This document shows, piece after piece, positions 46,520 through 55,233 of a stretch of 64,000 nt of DNA. The notes below the pieces were generated by a model. That model saw only the letters and a list, made by a program, of their open reading frames with translations, was not told the origin of the DNA and searched no databases. The stretch is from Flavobacterium sp. UBA2787 (GTDB lineage Bacteria > Bacteroidota > Bacteroidia > Flavobacteriales > Flavobacteriaceae): positions 62,001 through 126,000 of the forward strand of contig DEHZ01000005.1 in the NCBI GenBank assembly GCA_002352205.1, given 5' to 3'. The position numbers were made by a program, and so were the translations under genes. Position 1 is the stretch's first letter; each line of letters starts with the position of its first letter.

Positions 46520-47310
46520 TGAAACTATCAATATCTAATATAGCATGGTCTGCTGAAGAAGATTTTGAAATGTATGATTTTTTAAAAAAAGTCAATTTTT
46601 CAGGTTTAGAAATAGCTCCAACAAGAATTTTTCAGGAGAATCCTTATGAAAAATTAAACGAAGCTACAGAATTTTCCATGCGGTTAAAAAAAACATACCA
46701 ACTTGAAATTTCATCAATGCAGTCCATTTGTTTTGGAAAAAATGAAGCAATTTTTAGTTCTGAGGAAGAGCGAAAATTAATTTCAGATTATATAAAAAAA
46801 TCAATAGATTTTGCCCAATCCATAGGTTGTAAAAATTTAGTTTTTGGCTCACCCAAAAATAGAGTTATTGGGGAAAATCAAAATCAAATTGCAATAGATT
46901 TCTTTAAAGAACTGGGCAATTATGCTACTTCTAAAGACACAATTTTAGCTCTCGAACCTAATCCGGAGATATACGGTACTAATTTTATTAACACAACAAA
47001 TCAAGCTTTTGATTTTGTCAAACAAATTGATTCAGACGGATTAAAGGTTAATTTTGACTTTGGAACATTTTTATATAATGAAGAGAAGTTGAATGACATT
47101 GAAAAAAATATCCAGTGGATAAATCATATTCACATTAGCGAACCTTATTTGGAACTCATACAAAAAAGAGAAATTCATGAGGAATTAATCAATATGTTAA
47201 TCAAAAATGAATACACCAATTATGTTTCCATTGAAATGAAAAATTTGAATTCATTAGAATCAGTTAAAAACACAATTCTTTATTTAAAACAATTATCAGA
47301 TGCTTCATAA
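46519..47310 (+). CDS. Sugar phosphate isomerase/epimerase (xylose-isomerase-like TIM barrel)
   Basis: 263 residues, an AP-endonuclease-2/xylose-isomerase-like barrel. Likely metal ligands lie in ILALEPNPEIYG, LKVNFDFGTFLYN, HIHISEPYLELI and YVSIEMKN. It overlaps the upstream stop by 1 bp and the downstream GT2 start by 11 bp. Substrate unknown; beside the SDR it may help make an unusual sugar. Confidence 0.82.
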   Translation: MKLSISNIAWSAEEDFEMYDFLKKVNFSGLEIAPTRIFQENPYEKLNEATEFSMRLKKTYQLEISSMQSICFGKNEAIFSSEEERKLISDYIKKSIDFAQSIGCKNLVFGSPKNRVIGENQNQIAIDFFKELGNYATSKDTILALEPNPEIYGTNFINTTNQAFDFVKQIDSDGLKVNFDFGTFLYNEEKLNDIEKNIQWINHIHISEPYLELIQKREIHEELINMLIKNEYTNYVSIEMKNLNSLESVKNTILYLKQLSDAS

Positions 47311-48091
47311 AGCCATCAAGGGTGTTCCAAATTTTGAATCAAATGAATTTGAATCAAAAAAAACAAAGTACTGTTTGTGTATTCCTATTATTAACGAAGG
47401 AGATCGAATTTTAAAACAACTTCAACGAGCCAAAGAGTTTGATATTCATAATTTGGTTGATATTATTCTGTGTGACGGTGGTTCTACTGATGAATCAATG
47501 GAGCATGAAAGATTAAAAAAACTAGGAGTGAACACACTACTGGTAAAAAAAGATTTTGGTAAACAGGGAGCTCAACTCCGAATGGGATTTTGGTTTGCTT
47601 TAGAAAGAGGTTATGAAGGTATTGTGACCATTGACGGCAATAATAAAGACAGTATAGAATCGGTTCCTTTGTTTGTAGACAAACTGAATCAAGGTTTTGA
47701 TTTTGTTCAAGGTTCACGTTATTTAAAGGGTGGAAATGCAATAAATACACCATTAATAAGGCATTTGGCGGTAAAATTCATACACTCTCCAATAATATCC
47801 CTGACGGCAAAGCACCGATTTACAGATTCTACGAATGCTTTTCGCTGTTATTCCAAAAACTATTTATCACACCCTAAAGTACAGCCTTTTCGGGATGTAT
47901 TTGTAACTTATGAATTGTTGGCTTATTTGTCAGTAAGAGCCACGCAGCTGGGATTAAAAGTAGCTGAAGTACCAGTTACAAGAAGTTATCCAAAAACTGG
48001 GAAAACACCCACCAAAATTAGTTTTTTTAAAGGAAATGGTAACTTAATTAAAATATTAATCAAAAATTTTAAAGGAGATTATAACCCATGA
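47300..48091 (+). CDS. Glycosyltransferase family 2
   Basis: 263 residues with a GT-A fold: CIPIINEGDRILKQL, the LCDGGSTDESM nucleotide motif and TIDGNNKDS where a DxD metal motif is expected (DGN here). Later FTDSTNAFRCYS matches polyprenyl-phosphate-type GT2 enzymes. No membrane helix. It overlaps the next ORF by 4 bp (ATGA). It likely transfers a sugar to a polyprenyl phosphate or growing glycan. Confidence 0.85.
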   Translation: MLHKAIKGVPNFESNEFESKKTKYCLCIPIINEGDRILKQLQRAKEFDIHNLVDIILCDGGSTDESMEHERLKKLGVNTLLVKKDFGKQGAQLRMGFWFALERGYEGIVTIDGNNKDSIESVPLFVDKLNQGFDFVQGSRYLKGGNAINTPLIRHLAVKFIHSPIISLTAKHRFTDSTNAFRCYSKNYLSHPKVQPFRDVFVTYELLAYLSVRATQLGLKVAEVPVTRSYPKTGKTPTKISFFKGNGNLIKILIKNFKGDYNP

Positions 48092-51000
48092 AAATAATGC
48101 TTTTAGAAAATATTCGTCAAAAATTTAATCAACATCCACTATTTGTTAAATCATTACTAGTGTTTAGTTTCTTTTGTTCTTTTTTGATAAACGCTCCGTT
48201 TTTGAATAGTATTTTAGAATTTAAACCTGCAATTTCTAATTTTTCAAATCATATAATTTCAAATGCGGCATTGCATAATTTTGATATTTCTTCGCGGGTA
48301 AGACTTTATTATTTTGTGTTTTTTAGTTTGGTTTTGATAACTGTTTTTTTCTTTTCAGTATTTTTTTATTTTGTTAATAAACGTTTTGTTAATCCAACTT
48401 TAGATAAACGTATTCTCAAAAAAATTGAACAGATATCTATCGTAGGAATAGCTTCTGTTTTAACAAGTTTATTTTTTGTAGAGTTAGATTTAGCGGAACT
48501 TTTTATAGTATTTCTAGGATTTTATTTTTTCTTTTTCTCAAAAGAAACAGCAAATAACACATTTAATAATGGATTATGGACTTTAATTACAAGTATTCCT
48601 TTTGCTTACTTGCTTTATAGAATTATTAAGTCCAATGGTATTTTTAAAATACTTCCTGAAACCATACTAATAAAAAATATTCCACTTCCGGTTTCAGCTG
48701 ATTTATTGGTGTTCTTTTCTGTTTTTTTTATAATTTCGGCTATACTTCATTTTATTTTAGTAAAAAAATTTAAATCTAACAATTATAATTCTCAAGAGGA
48801 AGTTCAAAGCTATAAACGATTTTATTTAGCAACCATTCCTCTATCAGTGATAATAATTGCTTTTTCAATATCATTAGAAATTTTCAATATAATTAACCTT
48901 AAAACTAATTATGTTTTTAATAAACCAAAAGAATTATTTGCAGTAATTGCTATTCTCGGAATTATAATTTCTATGCTTTATTATCGTTTTTTGAATAAAA
49001 GAAAACATTCTAAATTAATTCTTTTTGATCCAATTGAAAAATATCATTTTCCTTTACTTATTATAAGTCTGGCTTTTATGATTTCGCAACCATGGCGAAT
49101 GTTTGGGCCTGAAAATGAATTTTTTGAGTTTGCAAATCATGGAATATCTGTAGACCATTTTTTTAGATACGGGAGTATTCCTATTATTGAGACATTTGAT
49201 GCTCATATGTTGTCAAATCAACTATTTGCCTATGTTTTTGGGTTGTTAAATGGATATGAGCCTTGGTCTCCTTTTTTATACTCAAGCTATATCTTTATAT
49301 TCATTTATTTGTTGGTTTATTTCTTGTTAAAAAGGATTTTAGGAGGGTTTTATGCATTTATTTTATTGCTATGTTTTCCTATGTTAAGTGTTGTCATTTC
49401 TAGTTTTATATTTAGCGGAATTATCGCATTACAATTATTTTCATTGTTTAATAATAAAGCGAACAAACGATTTTACTGGTTTTGGGGCTCAATAATTTTT
49501 CTTTGTATGTATAGATTAGACTTAGGATTTGCTTCTGCAATGGCGGGAATCGTAAGTTATTTTCTAATTCATTTTCTTGCTCAAAAATCTTATCAACTTA
49601 AATCATTCTTAAAAACCGGAGCGATTAGTATAGCTGCAACTGTACTTTTATTTGTTGTGTTGTGTTTGTTTAAAGGCATAAACCCAATCTCCCGCTTACT
49701 GGAACTTTTAACTACTGCCATGTCCAATCAAAATTGGGCTTATGAAGATTTGGGTAACACTACACACGTTCTTTTCCGATTAACGTATTATATTTTACCT
49801 GTTTTAACTCTGTTTTTACTAGCAAATACAATTTTAAAGCGAATAATTGTTAAATCGTATTTTCATAAAATTATTGAAAACAAATCACAGTTAGCAGCTT
49901 TAATTTTTTTCGTTTTCTTTAGTTTAGTTTTTTATTTTAATATTCCTCGCGGAATTGTTAGGCATAATTTTTTGTTTAACAATGTAGTCATTATCACGAG
50001 TACAATCCCACTGGCTCTAATATGTTATATTTATATATTTAAGAGAAAAAATAATCTTTTATATTTTCTTTCCACTTTAATCATAAGTTATTTTATAATC
50101 AACTTAACAACACTTTTATTTCAAAATAAAAGCCGAAGTTATTTTAAAGAGGCTTTTGCGTCTGCTCCCTTTAACGAAAAATTCCAACCATCTTATGCAT
50201 TTAATAGTACCAGAATTAGTGAAACTTTTAGCTTAGCAGAAGTAAAATACTTTAAGGAGATTTTAGATAAATTATTACATAAAGATGAAACGTATTTTGA
50301 TTTTTCTTCTACGAATTATTATCACGCATTAGTTGGGAGAAAAAATCCATTATATGTTAATCAGACTCCGTTACTTCTTAACGGGGACAGATCACAAGAT
50401 TTCGCATTGGAACAATTAAAAAAAGCTAAAATCCCAATAATATTAATGCCCAATAAAGAAAATATTTGGCATCAAATTGACGGCATTCCTGTTGAATATA
50501 AATATTATAAAATTTCAGAATACATAAATGAAAATTATTCACCATTTTTAAAGTTAAAAGATTTTACCATTTATGTCGAAAATCAAAAAATTCAAACCTA
50601 TAAAAACAAATTAAATATAAGCTCAAACCAGAGTTTCGCTATTAATGATTTTTCTCAAAAAAATATCGAACAAATACAAAAAAACGACATAGTAGTAGAA
50701 ACCAATGAAACCAATCATCTAGTTTTAACAAAAAACGGAAACGACGCTTTTATCTTCGGACTTTATAAGTCGAATCAAAGTAAGGATTCCGTTTATCAAA
50801 ACAATCCAAAAACTATAAAAGTAAAAATTGAAGCACTATCTATTGGTTCAGTTCAATTATATTATTGGCTTAGTGGTGAAGAATATTTTTCAGAAGAAAA
50901 TTCAAAAACATTTCAAATTCCATCACTAGGAAACTATGAGTTTGAAGTAAATACACCAACTTCTATTGAAGATGTTAGAATTGATGTTGATGCTTCTAAA

Positions 51001-51735
51001 ATCATTTTGAATCAACTAACAATTCAAAATAGGGAAACAGAACTTATAACAAATAGTGAAACTCTGAATTACAATTTAGGTGAAATACCTATGGTTTGGG
51101 GCGAACTAGCTGATCAAAAATTATTTAAATCGGTTGCTAAGTTCAATGACGTTTTAAATCAGAATAATGTCATTTTACAGCTAGATCCAAATACTCCAAA
51201 AAACAAGCCTTATTATTTATTTGTTGAAATGGAGTCAGACACAATTCAAGCAGCAACAGTAAGCATATTTGATGATAAGAACAATAAAAAACTGGAATAT
51301 CTATTCAGGTCAAATCAGGGAAAACATAGTTATGCTATACGACTAAGCTCAAACATTCACTGGTGGAATGAAAAAATTTCTAAGATCAGTATGACCACAG
51401 AAAAACCATTAAAAATAAGTAAGTTTGCTTTGATATCAGAAGATGGAAAAAGTACGTTTTCATTAAAAGACACTGATTTTTATCTAAGTAATATTACTGA
51501 TGAGAATTGGTCTGGAGGCGTAGGAATTCCCTTTAATGTAGTATTAATGGATAATTCACAACGAACTTTGAGCAAGCTTAAAACCCATAAAAAAATCGAA
51601 ATGAGCAGTGGAGAGGTTATCAACATAACGAAATATTGGAACACAGGTAATTTTATTCATGTAGAAATTGCAGAGCCTTTAGAAACTTATCGTTCAAAAA
51701 TAGCCTACCCCAATAATTTTAAATTCATTAAATAA
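48088..51735 (+). CDS. Giant polytopic membrane protein with large C-terminal extracytoplasmic part (GT-C-like)
   Basis: 1215 residues. About fifteen membrane helices fill residues 18-680, including a conserved acidic loop near 345-375 (ENEFFEFANHGISVDHFFR) that recalls GT-C glycosyltransferases using a lipid-linked donor. From ~690 to the end it is soluble: an alpha/beta region (about 715-835), beta-rich domains (870-1000 and 1020-1125), and a final module (1133-1215; LSNITDENWSGG) that is also found alone in the nearby lipoprotein. The gene is translationally coupled to the upstream GT2. I do not recognise the family with certainty. The role is probably transfer of a sugar outside the inner membrane. 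Confidence 0.6.
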   Translation: MKIMLLENIRQKFNQHPLFVKSLLVFSFFCSFLINAPFLNSILEFKPAISNFSNHIISNAALHNFDISSRVRLYYFVFFSLVLITVFFFSVFFYFVNKRFVNPTLDKRILKKIEQISIVGIASVLTSLFFVELDLAELFIVFLGFYFFFFSKETANNTFNNGLWTLITSIPFAYLLYRIIKSNGIFKILPETILIKNIPLPVSADLLVFFSVFFIISAILHFILVKKFKSNNYNSQEEVQSYKRFYLATIPLSVIIIAFSISLEIFNIINLKTNYVFNKPKELFAVIAILGIIISMLYYRFLNKRKHSKLILFDPIEKYHFPLLIISLAFMISQPWRMFGPENEFFEFANHGISVDHFFRYGSIPIIETFDAHMLSNQLFAYVFGLLNGYEPWSPFLYSSYIFIFIYLLVYFLLKRILGGFYAFILLLCFPMLSVVISSFIFSGIIALQLFSLFNNKANKRFYWFWGSIIFLCMYRLDLGFASAMAGIVSYFLIHFLAQKSYQLKSFLKTGAISIAATVLLFVVLCLFKGINPISRLLELLTTAMSNQNWAYEDLGNTTHVLFRLTYYILPVLTLFLLANTILKRIIVKSYFHKIIENKSQLAALIFFVFFSLVFYFNIPRGIVRHNFLFNNVVIITSTIPLALICYIYIFKRKNNLLYFLSTLIISYFIINLTTLLFQNKSRSYFKEAFASAPFNEKFQPSYAFNSTRISETFSLAEVKYFKEILDKLLHKDETYFDFSSTNYYHALVGRKNPLYVNQTPLLLNGDRSQDFALEQLKKAKIPIILMPNKENIWHQIDGIPVEYKYYKISEYINENYSPFLKLKDFTIYVENQKIQTYKNKLNISSNQSFAINDFSQKNIEQIQKNDIVVETNETNHLVLTKNGNDAFIFGLYKSNQSKDSVYQNNPKTIKVKIEALSIGSVQLYYWLSGEEYFSEENSKTFQIPSLGNYEFEVNTPTSIEDVRIDVDASKIILNQLTIQNRETELITNSETLNYNLGEIPMVWGELADQKLFKSVAKFNDVLNQNNVILQLDPNTPKNKPYYLFVEMESDTIQAATVSIFDDKNNKKLEYLFRSNQGKHSYAIRLSSNIHWWNEKISKISMTTEKPLKISKFALISEDGKSTFSLKDTDFYLSNITDENWSGGVGIPFNVVLMDNSQRTLSKLKTHKKIEMSSGEVINITKYWNTGNFIHVEIAEPLETYRSKIAYPNNFKFIK

Positions 51736-51738
51736 AAC

Positions 51739-52860
51739 ATGAACCAAAAATTTGATAAAATTATTATTGGTGCCGGAATTTACGGACTTTATGCTGCCAA
51801 ATATTGTGGAGAAAAAGGCGAAAAAGTACTTGTTTTAGAATTTGATGATGATCCGTTTAAAAGAGCAACATATATCAATCAAGCAAGAGTTCACATGGGT
51901 TATCACTATCCGAGGTCGTATACAACCGCGACAAAATCAGCGGGTTATTATGATCTTTTTCATAATGATTTTAATTTTTCTATAAAAGATGACTTTGATA
52001 AGATATATGCTATCTCGAAAAATTTTTCGTGGACCAATTCGAAACAATTTATAAAATTTTGTTCAGATTCAAACATTCCTTGTAAACCGGTAAATACTTC
52101 CGATTATTTTAAAGAAGATTTAATTGAAGGTTCTTTTTTGAGTAAAGAATGTACTTATGATGCTAAAATGATTGGAAATCATTTTATGTCTGCATTAGAT
52201 AAAATGGAAAATGTAACAGTTCTTTTTAACGCTAGAATAAAAAAAATAATAAAGAATGAATCAAGTTATCTAATTGAAACAGAAGATTATAATTTCTTTG
52301 AAGCCGAATTTGTTCTGAACGCAACGTATGCATCAATTAATCAAATTTTGGAGGAATTAAATTTTGAAAAAGTCGACATAAAATATGAATTATGCGAGAT
52401 TATACTTTGTCAAGTTAGTGAATCATTAAAAAATGTTGGAATAACAGTAATGGATGGTCCATTTTTTTCACTAATGCCATTTGGTAAAACAGGGTTACAT
52501 TCACTAACGGCAGTTTCTCAAACACCGCATAAAACAAGTTTTGATATATTGCCTACCTTTGATTGCCAAGAGCAAAGTAACAACACATGTAGCCCAAAGC
52601 GATTAGGTAATTGCAATAGCTGTATAGCTAGACCAAAATCTGCATGGCAATATATGAGTGGAATGGCAAAAAAATACTTAAAAGATGGAGTAGAAATAAA
52701 ATATGTTGAGTCTTTGTTTTCAATTAAGCCGATATTAAAAGCTTCTGAAATCGATGATTCAAGACCAACAATAATAAAGAAGCACAGTATAAATCCAACT
52801 TTTATTTCGGTTTTATCCGGAAAAATTAATACTGTTTACGATTTAAATGAAATTTTATAA
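51739..52860 (+). CDS. FAD-dependent oxidoreductase with cysteine cluster
   Basis: 373 residues. FAD site IIIGAGIYGLYAAKYCGEKG at the N-terminus, then ARVHMGYHYPRS, a segment seen in DadA-like oxidoreductases of glycan loci. Four cysteines at 276, 284, 292 and 295 (Cx7Cx7CxxC) could bind a metal or Fe-S cluster. The stop overlaps the next start (TAATG). It probably oxidises a sugar or its lipid-linked form; the substrate is not known. Confidence 0.75.
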   Translation: MNQKFDKIIIGAGIYGLYAAKYCGEKGEKVLVLEFDDDPFKRATYINQARVHMGYHYPRSYTTATKSAGYYDLFHNDFNFSIKDDFDKIYAISKNFSWTNSKQFIKFCSDSNIPCKPVNTSDYFKEDLIEGSFLSKECTYDAKMIGNHFMSALDKMENVTVLFNARIKKIIKNESSYLIETEDYNFFEAEFVLNATYASINQILEELNFEKVDIKYELCEIILCQVSESLKNVGITVMDGPFFSLMPFGKTGLHSLTAVSQTPHKTSFDILPTFDCQEQSNNTCSPKRLGNCNSCIARPKSAWQYMSGMAKKYLKDGVEIKYVESLFSIKPILKASEIDDSRPTIIKKHSINPTFISVLSGKINTVYDLNEIL

Positions 52861-53798
52861 TGGGAACGCTTAGTAAAGAAAAAAAATTAGTTTCTGCAGT
52901 AATATATCTTCATAATGACGAAGATCGTATTGTTGAATTTTTAAAAACAGTTATTCAAGTTCTCAAAAATAATTTTGAAAGCTTTGAAATTATAATTGTA
53001 AACGACTGTTCATATGATGATTCTGTAGAAAGGATGAAGAATGATGAACTTCTTAAAAAATTTAATGTTTCTATTGTAAATATGAGTATCCGACAAGGAT
53101 TAGAAGTTTCAATGACAGCTGGCATCGATTTATCTATGGGTGATTTTGTTTATGAGTTTGACGACCTAACTCTCGATTATGATGAACATTATATTATGAA
53201 AGCCTATCATCATATTGTTTCAGGTTTTGATATAGTTTCTGTAGCTCCTACTAAAGATAATTCATTGTTGTCCGGTTTTTTTTATAAAATTTTTAATAAC
53301 TATTCAAAAAGCAGATACAAACTTCGTTCAGAACGATTTCGAATTTTGTCAAGACGAGCAATTAACAGAGCATATTCTATCAGCAAAGCAATTCCATACA
53401 GAAAAGCTTTATATGCAAATAGCGGTTTAAAAATGGATTCACTTGCTTACACTCAAAAGAGGCTTTTAGATTTTAAAAGCACAAAAGAGAAAAGTGTTTT
53501 CAGAAATAAAATGGCTTTGAATTCTATTATTATCTACACTAATTTAGCTTTCCAAATTGCAATAGGTATTACCTTTTTATTGTTTAGTATTACGCTTTTT
53601 TCAGGAATTTATGCCTTTATAGTTTATTTCAGTGATCAAAAACCTATTGAAGGATGGACAACAACCATGCTTTTAATGTCGAGTAGTTTCTCAGGACTGT
53701 TTTTTATACTAGCAATAATAATAAAATATTTGTCGCTAATAGTAGAATTGATTTATAGTAAAAAGACTTATTTAGTTGAGTCGGTTGACCGTATTTGA
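52860..53798 (+). CDS. Glycosyltransferase family 2 with C-terminal membrane helices
   Basis: 312 residues. GT2 features: SAVIYLHNDEDRIVEFL, EIIIVNDCSYDDSVERM and YEFDDLTLDYDEHY at the DxD position. Two C-terminal membrane helices (about 221-252 and 263-292) make it resemble the GtrB/ArnC polyprenyl-phosphate glycosyltransferases, which load a sugar onto the lipid carrier. It is the last gene of the coupled module and fits as donor maker for the giant GT-C-like protein. Confidence 0.82.
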   Translation: MGTLSKEKKLVSAVIYLHNDEDRIVEFLKTVIQVLKNNFESFEIIIVNDCSYDDSVERMKNDELLKKFNVSIVNMSIRQGLEVSMTAGIDLSMGDFVYEFDDLTLDYDEHYIMKAYHHIVSGFDIVSVAPTKDNSLLSGFFYKIFNNYSKSRYKLRSERFRILSRRAINRAYSISKAIPYRKALYANSGLKMDSLAYTQKRLLDFKSTKEKSVFRNKMALNSIIIYTNLAFQIAIGITFLLFSITLFSGIYAFIVYFSDQKPIEGWTTTMLLMSSSFSGLFFILAIIIKYLSLIVELIYSKKTYLVESVDRI

Positions 53799-53882
53799 TT
53801 TTTTAAAAAACTATTGAAAATCAAATGGATAAAAGAAAAAATAATAGTATTGGAAAATAGTTGTCAAAATAATTTTTCAATT

Positions 53883-53945
53883 GAAAAAAAGAAATATTTT
53901 TGCACTGAAAAAAAGAAATATTTTTTGCACTGAAAAAAAGAAATA
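53883..53945 (+). repeat. Tandem 24/25-bp promoter duplication ahead of the lipoprotein gene
   Basis: GAAAAAAAGAAATATTTTTG plus CACT occurs at 53883-53906, again at 53907-53931 with one extra T, and partly at 53932-53945. Each full copy carries a TATTTTTG-type -7 box; only the first has the exact TAnnTTTG spacing. Confidence 0.85.
53895..53902 (+). promoter_or_regulatory. -7 box in the first promoter copy
   Basis: TATTTTTG, an exact TAnnTTTG match, 45 bp before the lipoprotein ATG. The second copy (53919-53927) has one extra T and may be weaker. Confidence 0.55.
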
Positions 53946-53947
53946 AA

Positions 53948-54304
53948 ATGAAAAAATTAATTTACATAGTTTGTTTAATAGTAATTGTTGGTTGTAAAGA
54001 AGAAGTTAAAAAAGAAACAAATTCACCAATAGTTGAAGATGAAAAAACAATCGTTTTGAGTAATTATTCAGACGAGAATTGGAATAATGGAGTGGCAATT
54101 GAATTGAATATGTTCTTGGTTGATCTTACAGATACTAATCGGGAGTTATTAAAAGATATTAAAGAGTTGGAATTAGTTGATGGAACAATTGTAAAAGTTA
54201 CCGGAACTACTGTTGCAGATCCCTTTATTCAAATAAATACGGAAGAAAAAGCAGATTTGTACAAAGAAAAAGCATCGTATCCTAATGTTATTTTTATTAG
54301 ATAG
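53948..54304 (+). CDS. Lipoprotein sharing a module with the giant membrane protein's C-terminus
   Basis: 118 residues. A lipoprotein signal ends in IVGC with Cys16 as the lipidated residue. After a short linker, residues 37-118 (LSNYSDENWNNGVAIELN ... KASYPNVIFIR) align end to end with residues 1133-1215 of the 1215-residue protein encoded 2 kb upstream; LSN-xx-DENW-xx-GV and the YPN-xx-FI end are shared. A small envelope binding or assembly domain is plausible. It has its own doubled promoter and a terminator. Confidence 0.75.
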   Translation: MKKLIYIVCLIVIVGCKEEVKKETNSPIVEDEKTIVLSNYSDENWNNGVAIELNMFLVDLTDTNRELLKDIKELELVDGTIVKVTGTTVADPFIQINTEEKADLYKEKASYPNVIFIR

Positions 54305-54327
54305 AATTTTTATTAAATAAAAGCTTT

Positions 54328-54352
54328 AGCCACCTTATTGGTGGCTTTTATT
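54328..54352 (+). terminator. Terminator after the lipoprotein gene
   Basis: AGCCACC and GGTGGCT pair perfectly around TTATT and are followed by TTTATTTTAT. Confidence 0.85.
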
Positions 54353-54373
54353 TTATAAAAAAATATAAAGACC

Positions 54374-54381
54374 TATATTTG
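54374..54381 (+). promoter_or_regulatory. -7 box ahead of the methyltransferase
   Basis: TATATTTG, an exact TAnnTTTG match, 20 bp before the ATG, with TTTTAT at the -33 distance. It likely drives the Wzx/Wzy gene run. Confidence 0.6.
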
Positions 54382-54401
54382 AAAAATATTAAGAACGTTA
54401 T

Positions 54402-55187
54402 ATGAACTGTAAAATTTGCAACAACAAGTCCGAAAAAATATTCAATGCCAAGGTACTTTATAAGTACGATGTCGATTATTTTCAGTGCACGGCGTGTGGG
54501 TTTGCACAAACGGAAGAACCGCATTGGTTACAAGAGGCTTATATCAGTTCAATGAATCTCTCCGACACAGGGGTAATGTACCGAAGTGAGAGAATGTCAA
54601 AAATTACAACCTCCATCATTTGCCTTTTTTTTAATAAGAAGGGTTTTTTTTTAGACTATGCGGGTGGTTTAGGAGTTTTTACACGAGCTATGCGTGATAT
54701 AGGGTTTAATTATTTTTGGCATGATCCTTATACAAAAAATGAATTGGCAAGAGGGTTTGAAGGCGAATTAAACCGGAAATATGATGCGGTAACCACATTT
54801 GAAAGTTTTGAACATTTTGTAGAACCTATAGAAGAGATTGAAAAAATATTAGAACTTACAGACACTATAATTCTAACTACCGACTTAATTTCAATTCCGG
54901 CACCAAAGCATACAGACTGGTGGTATTATTGCTCGGAACACGGCCAGCATTTATCGTTTTATTCAATTAAATCATTTGAAACTATAGCCAAAAAATTTGA
55001 CTTATATTATTACAATGCTATGAACATACATGTTTTAAGCAAGAAAAAACTAGGGTTATTTGGTTCTCTATTATTTAAGTTACCTATTGCTAAACACTTA
55101 TTATATCTTGGGTTTTTTGTTTTTAATCCTTTTTTAAAATCAAAAGCATTTGATGATATGAATAGTTTTTACCAAAAAAAGCAGTAG
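54402..55187 (+). CDS. SAM-dependent methyltransferase with N-terminal zinc ribbon
   Basis: 261 residues. Cys3, Cys6, Cys29 and Cys32 form a zinc-ribbon typical of the sugar C-methyltransferase/methyltransferase-13 group. The SAM site FFLDYAGGLGVFTRAMRDIG follows, then TTFESFEHFVEP. It probably methylates a sugar of the surface glycan. The next gene starts 46 bp later. Confidence 0.85.
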   Translation: MNCKICNNKSEKIFNAKVLYKYDVDYFQCTACGFAQTEEPHWLQEAYISSMNLSDTGVMYRSERMSKITTSIICLFFNKKGFFLDYAGGLGVFTRAMRDIGFNYFWHDPYTKNELARGFEGELNRKYDAVTTFESFEHFVEPIEEIEKILELTDTIILTTDLISIPAPKHTDWWYYCSEHGQHLSFYSIKSFETIAKKFDLYYYNAMNIHVLSKKKLGLFGSLLFKLPIAKHLLYLGFFVFNPFLKSKAFDDMNSFYQKKQ

Positions 55188-55233
55188 TTTCGCAGTTAAT
55201 CTTACAGTAACCCGTGAGGTTAATTGAATTCGC

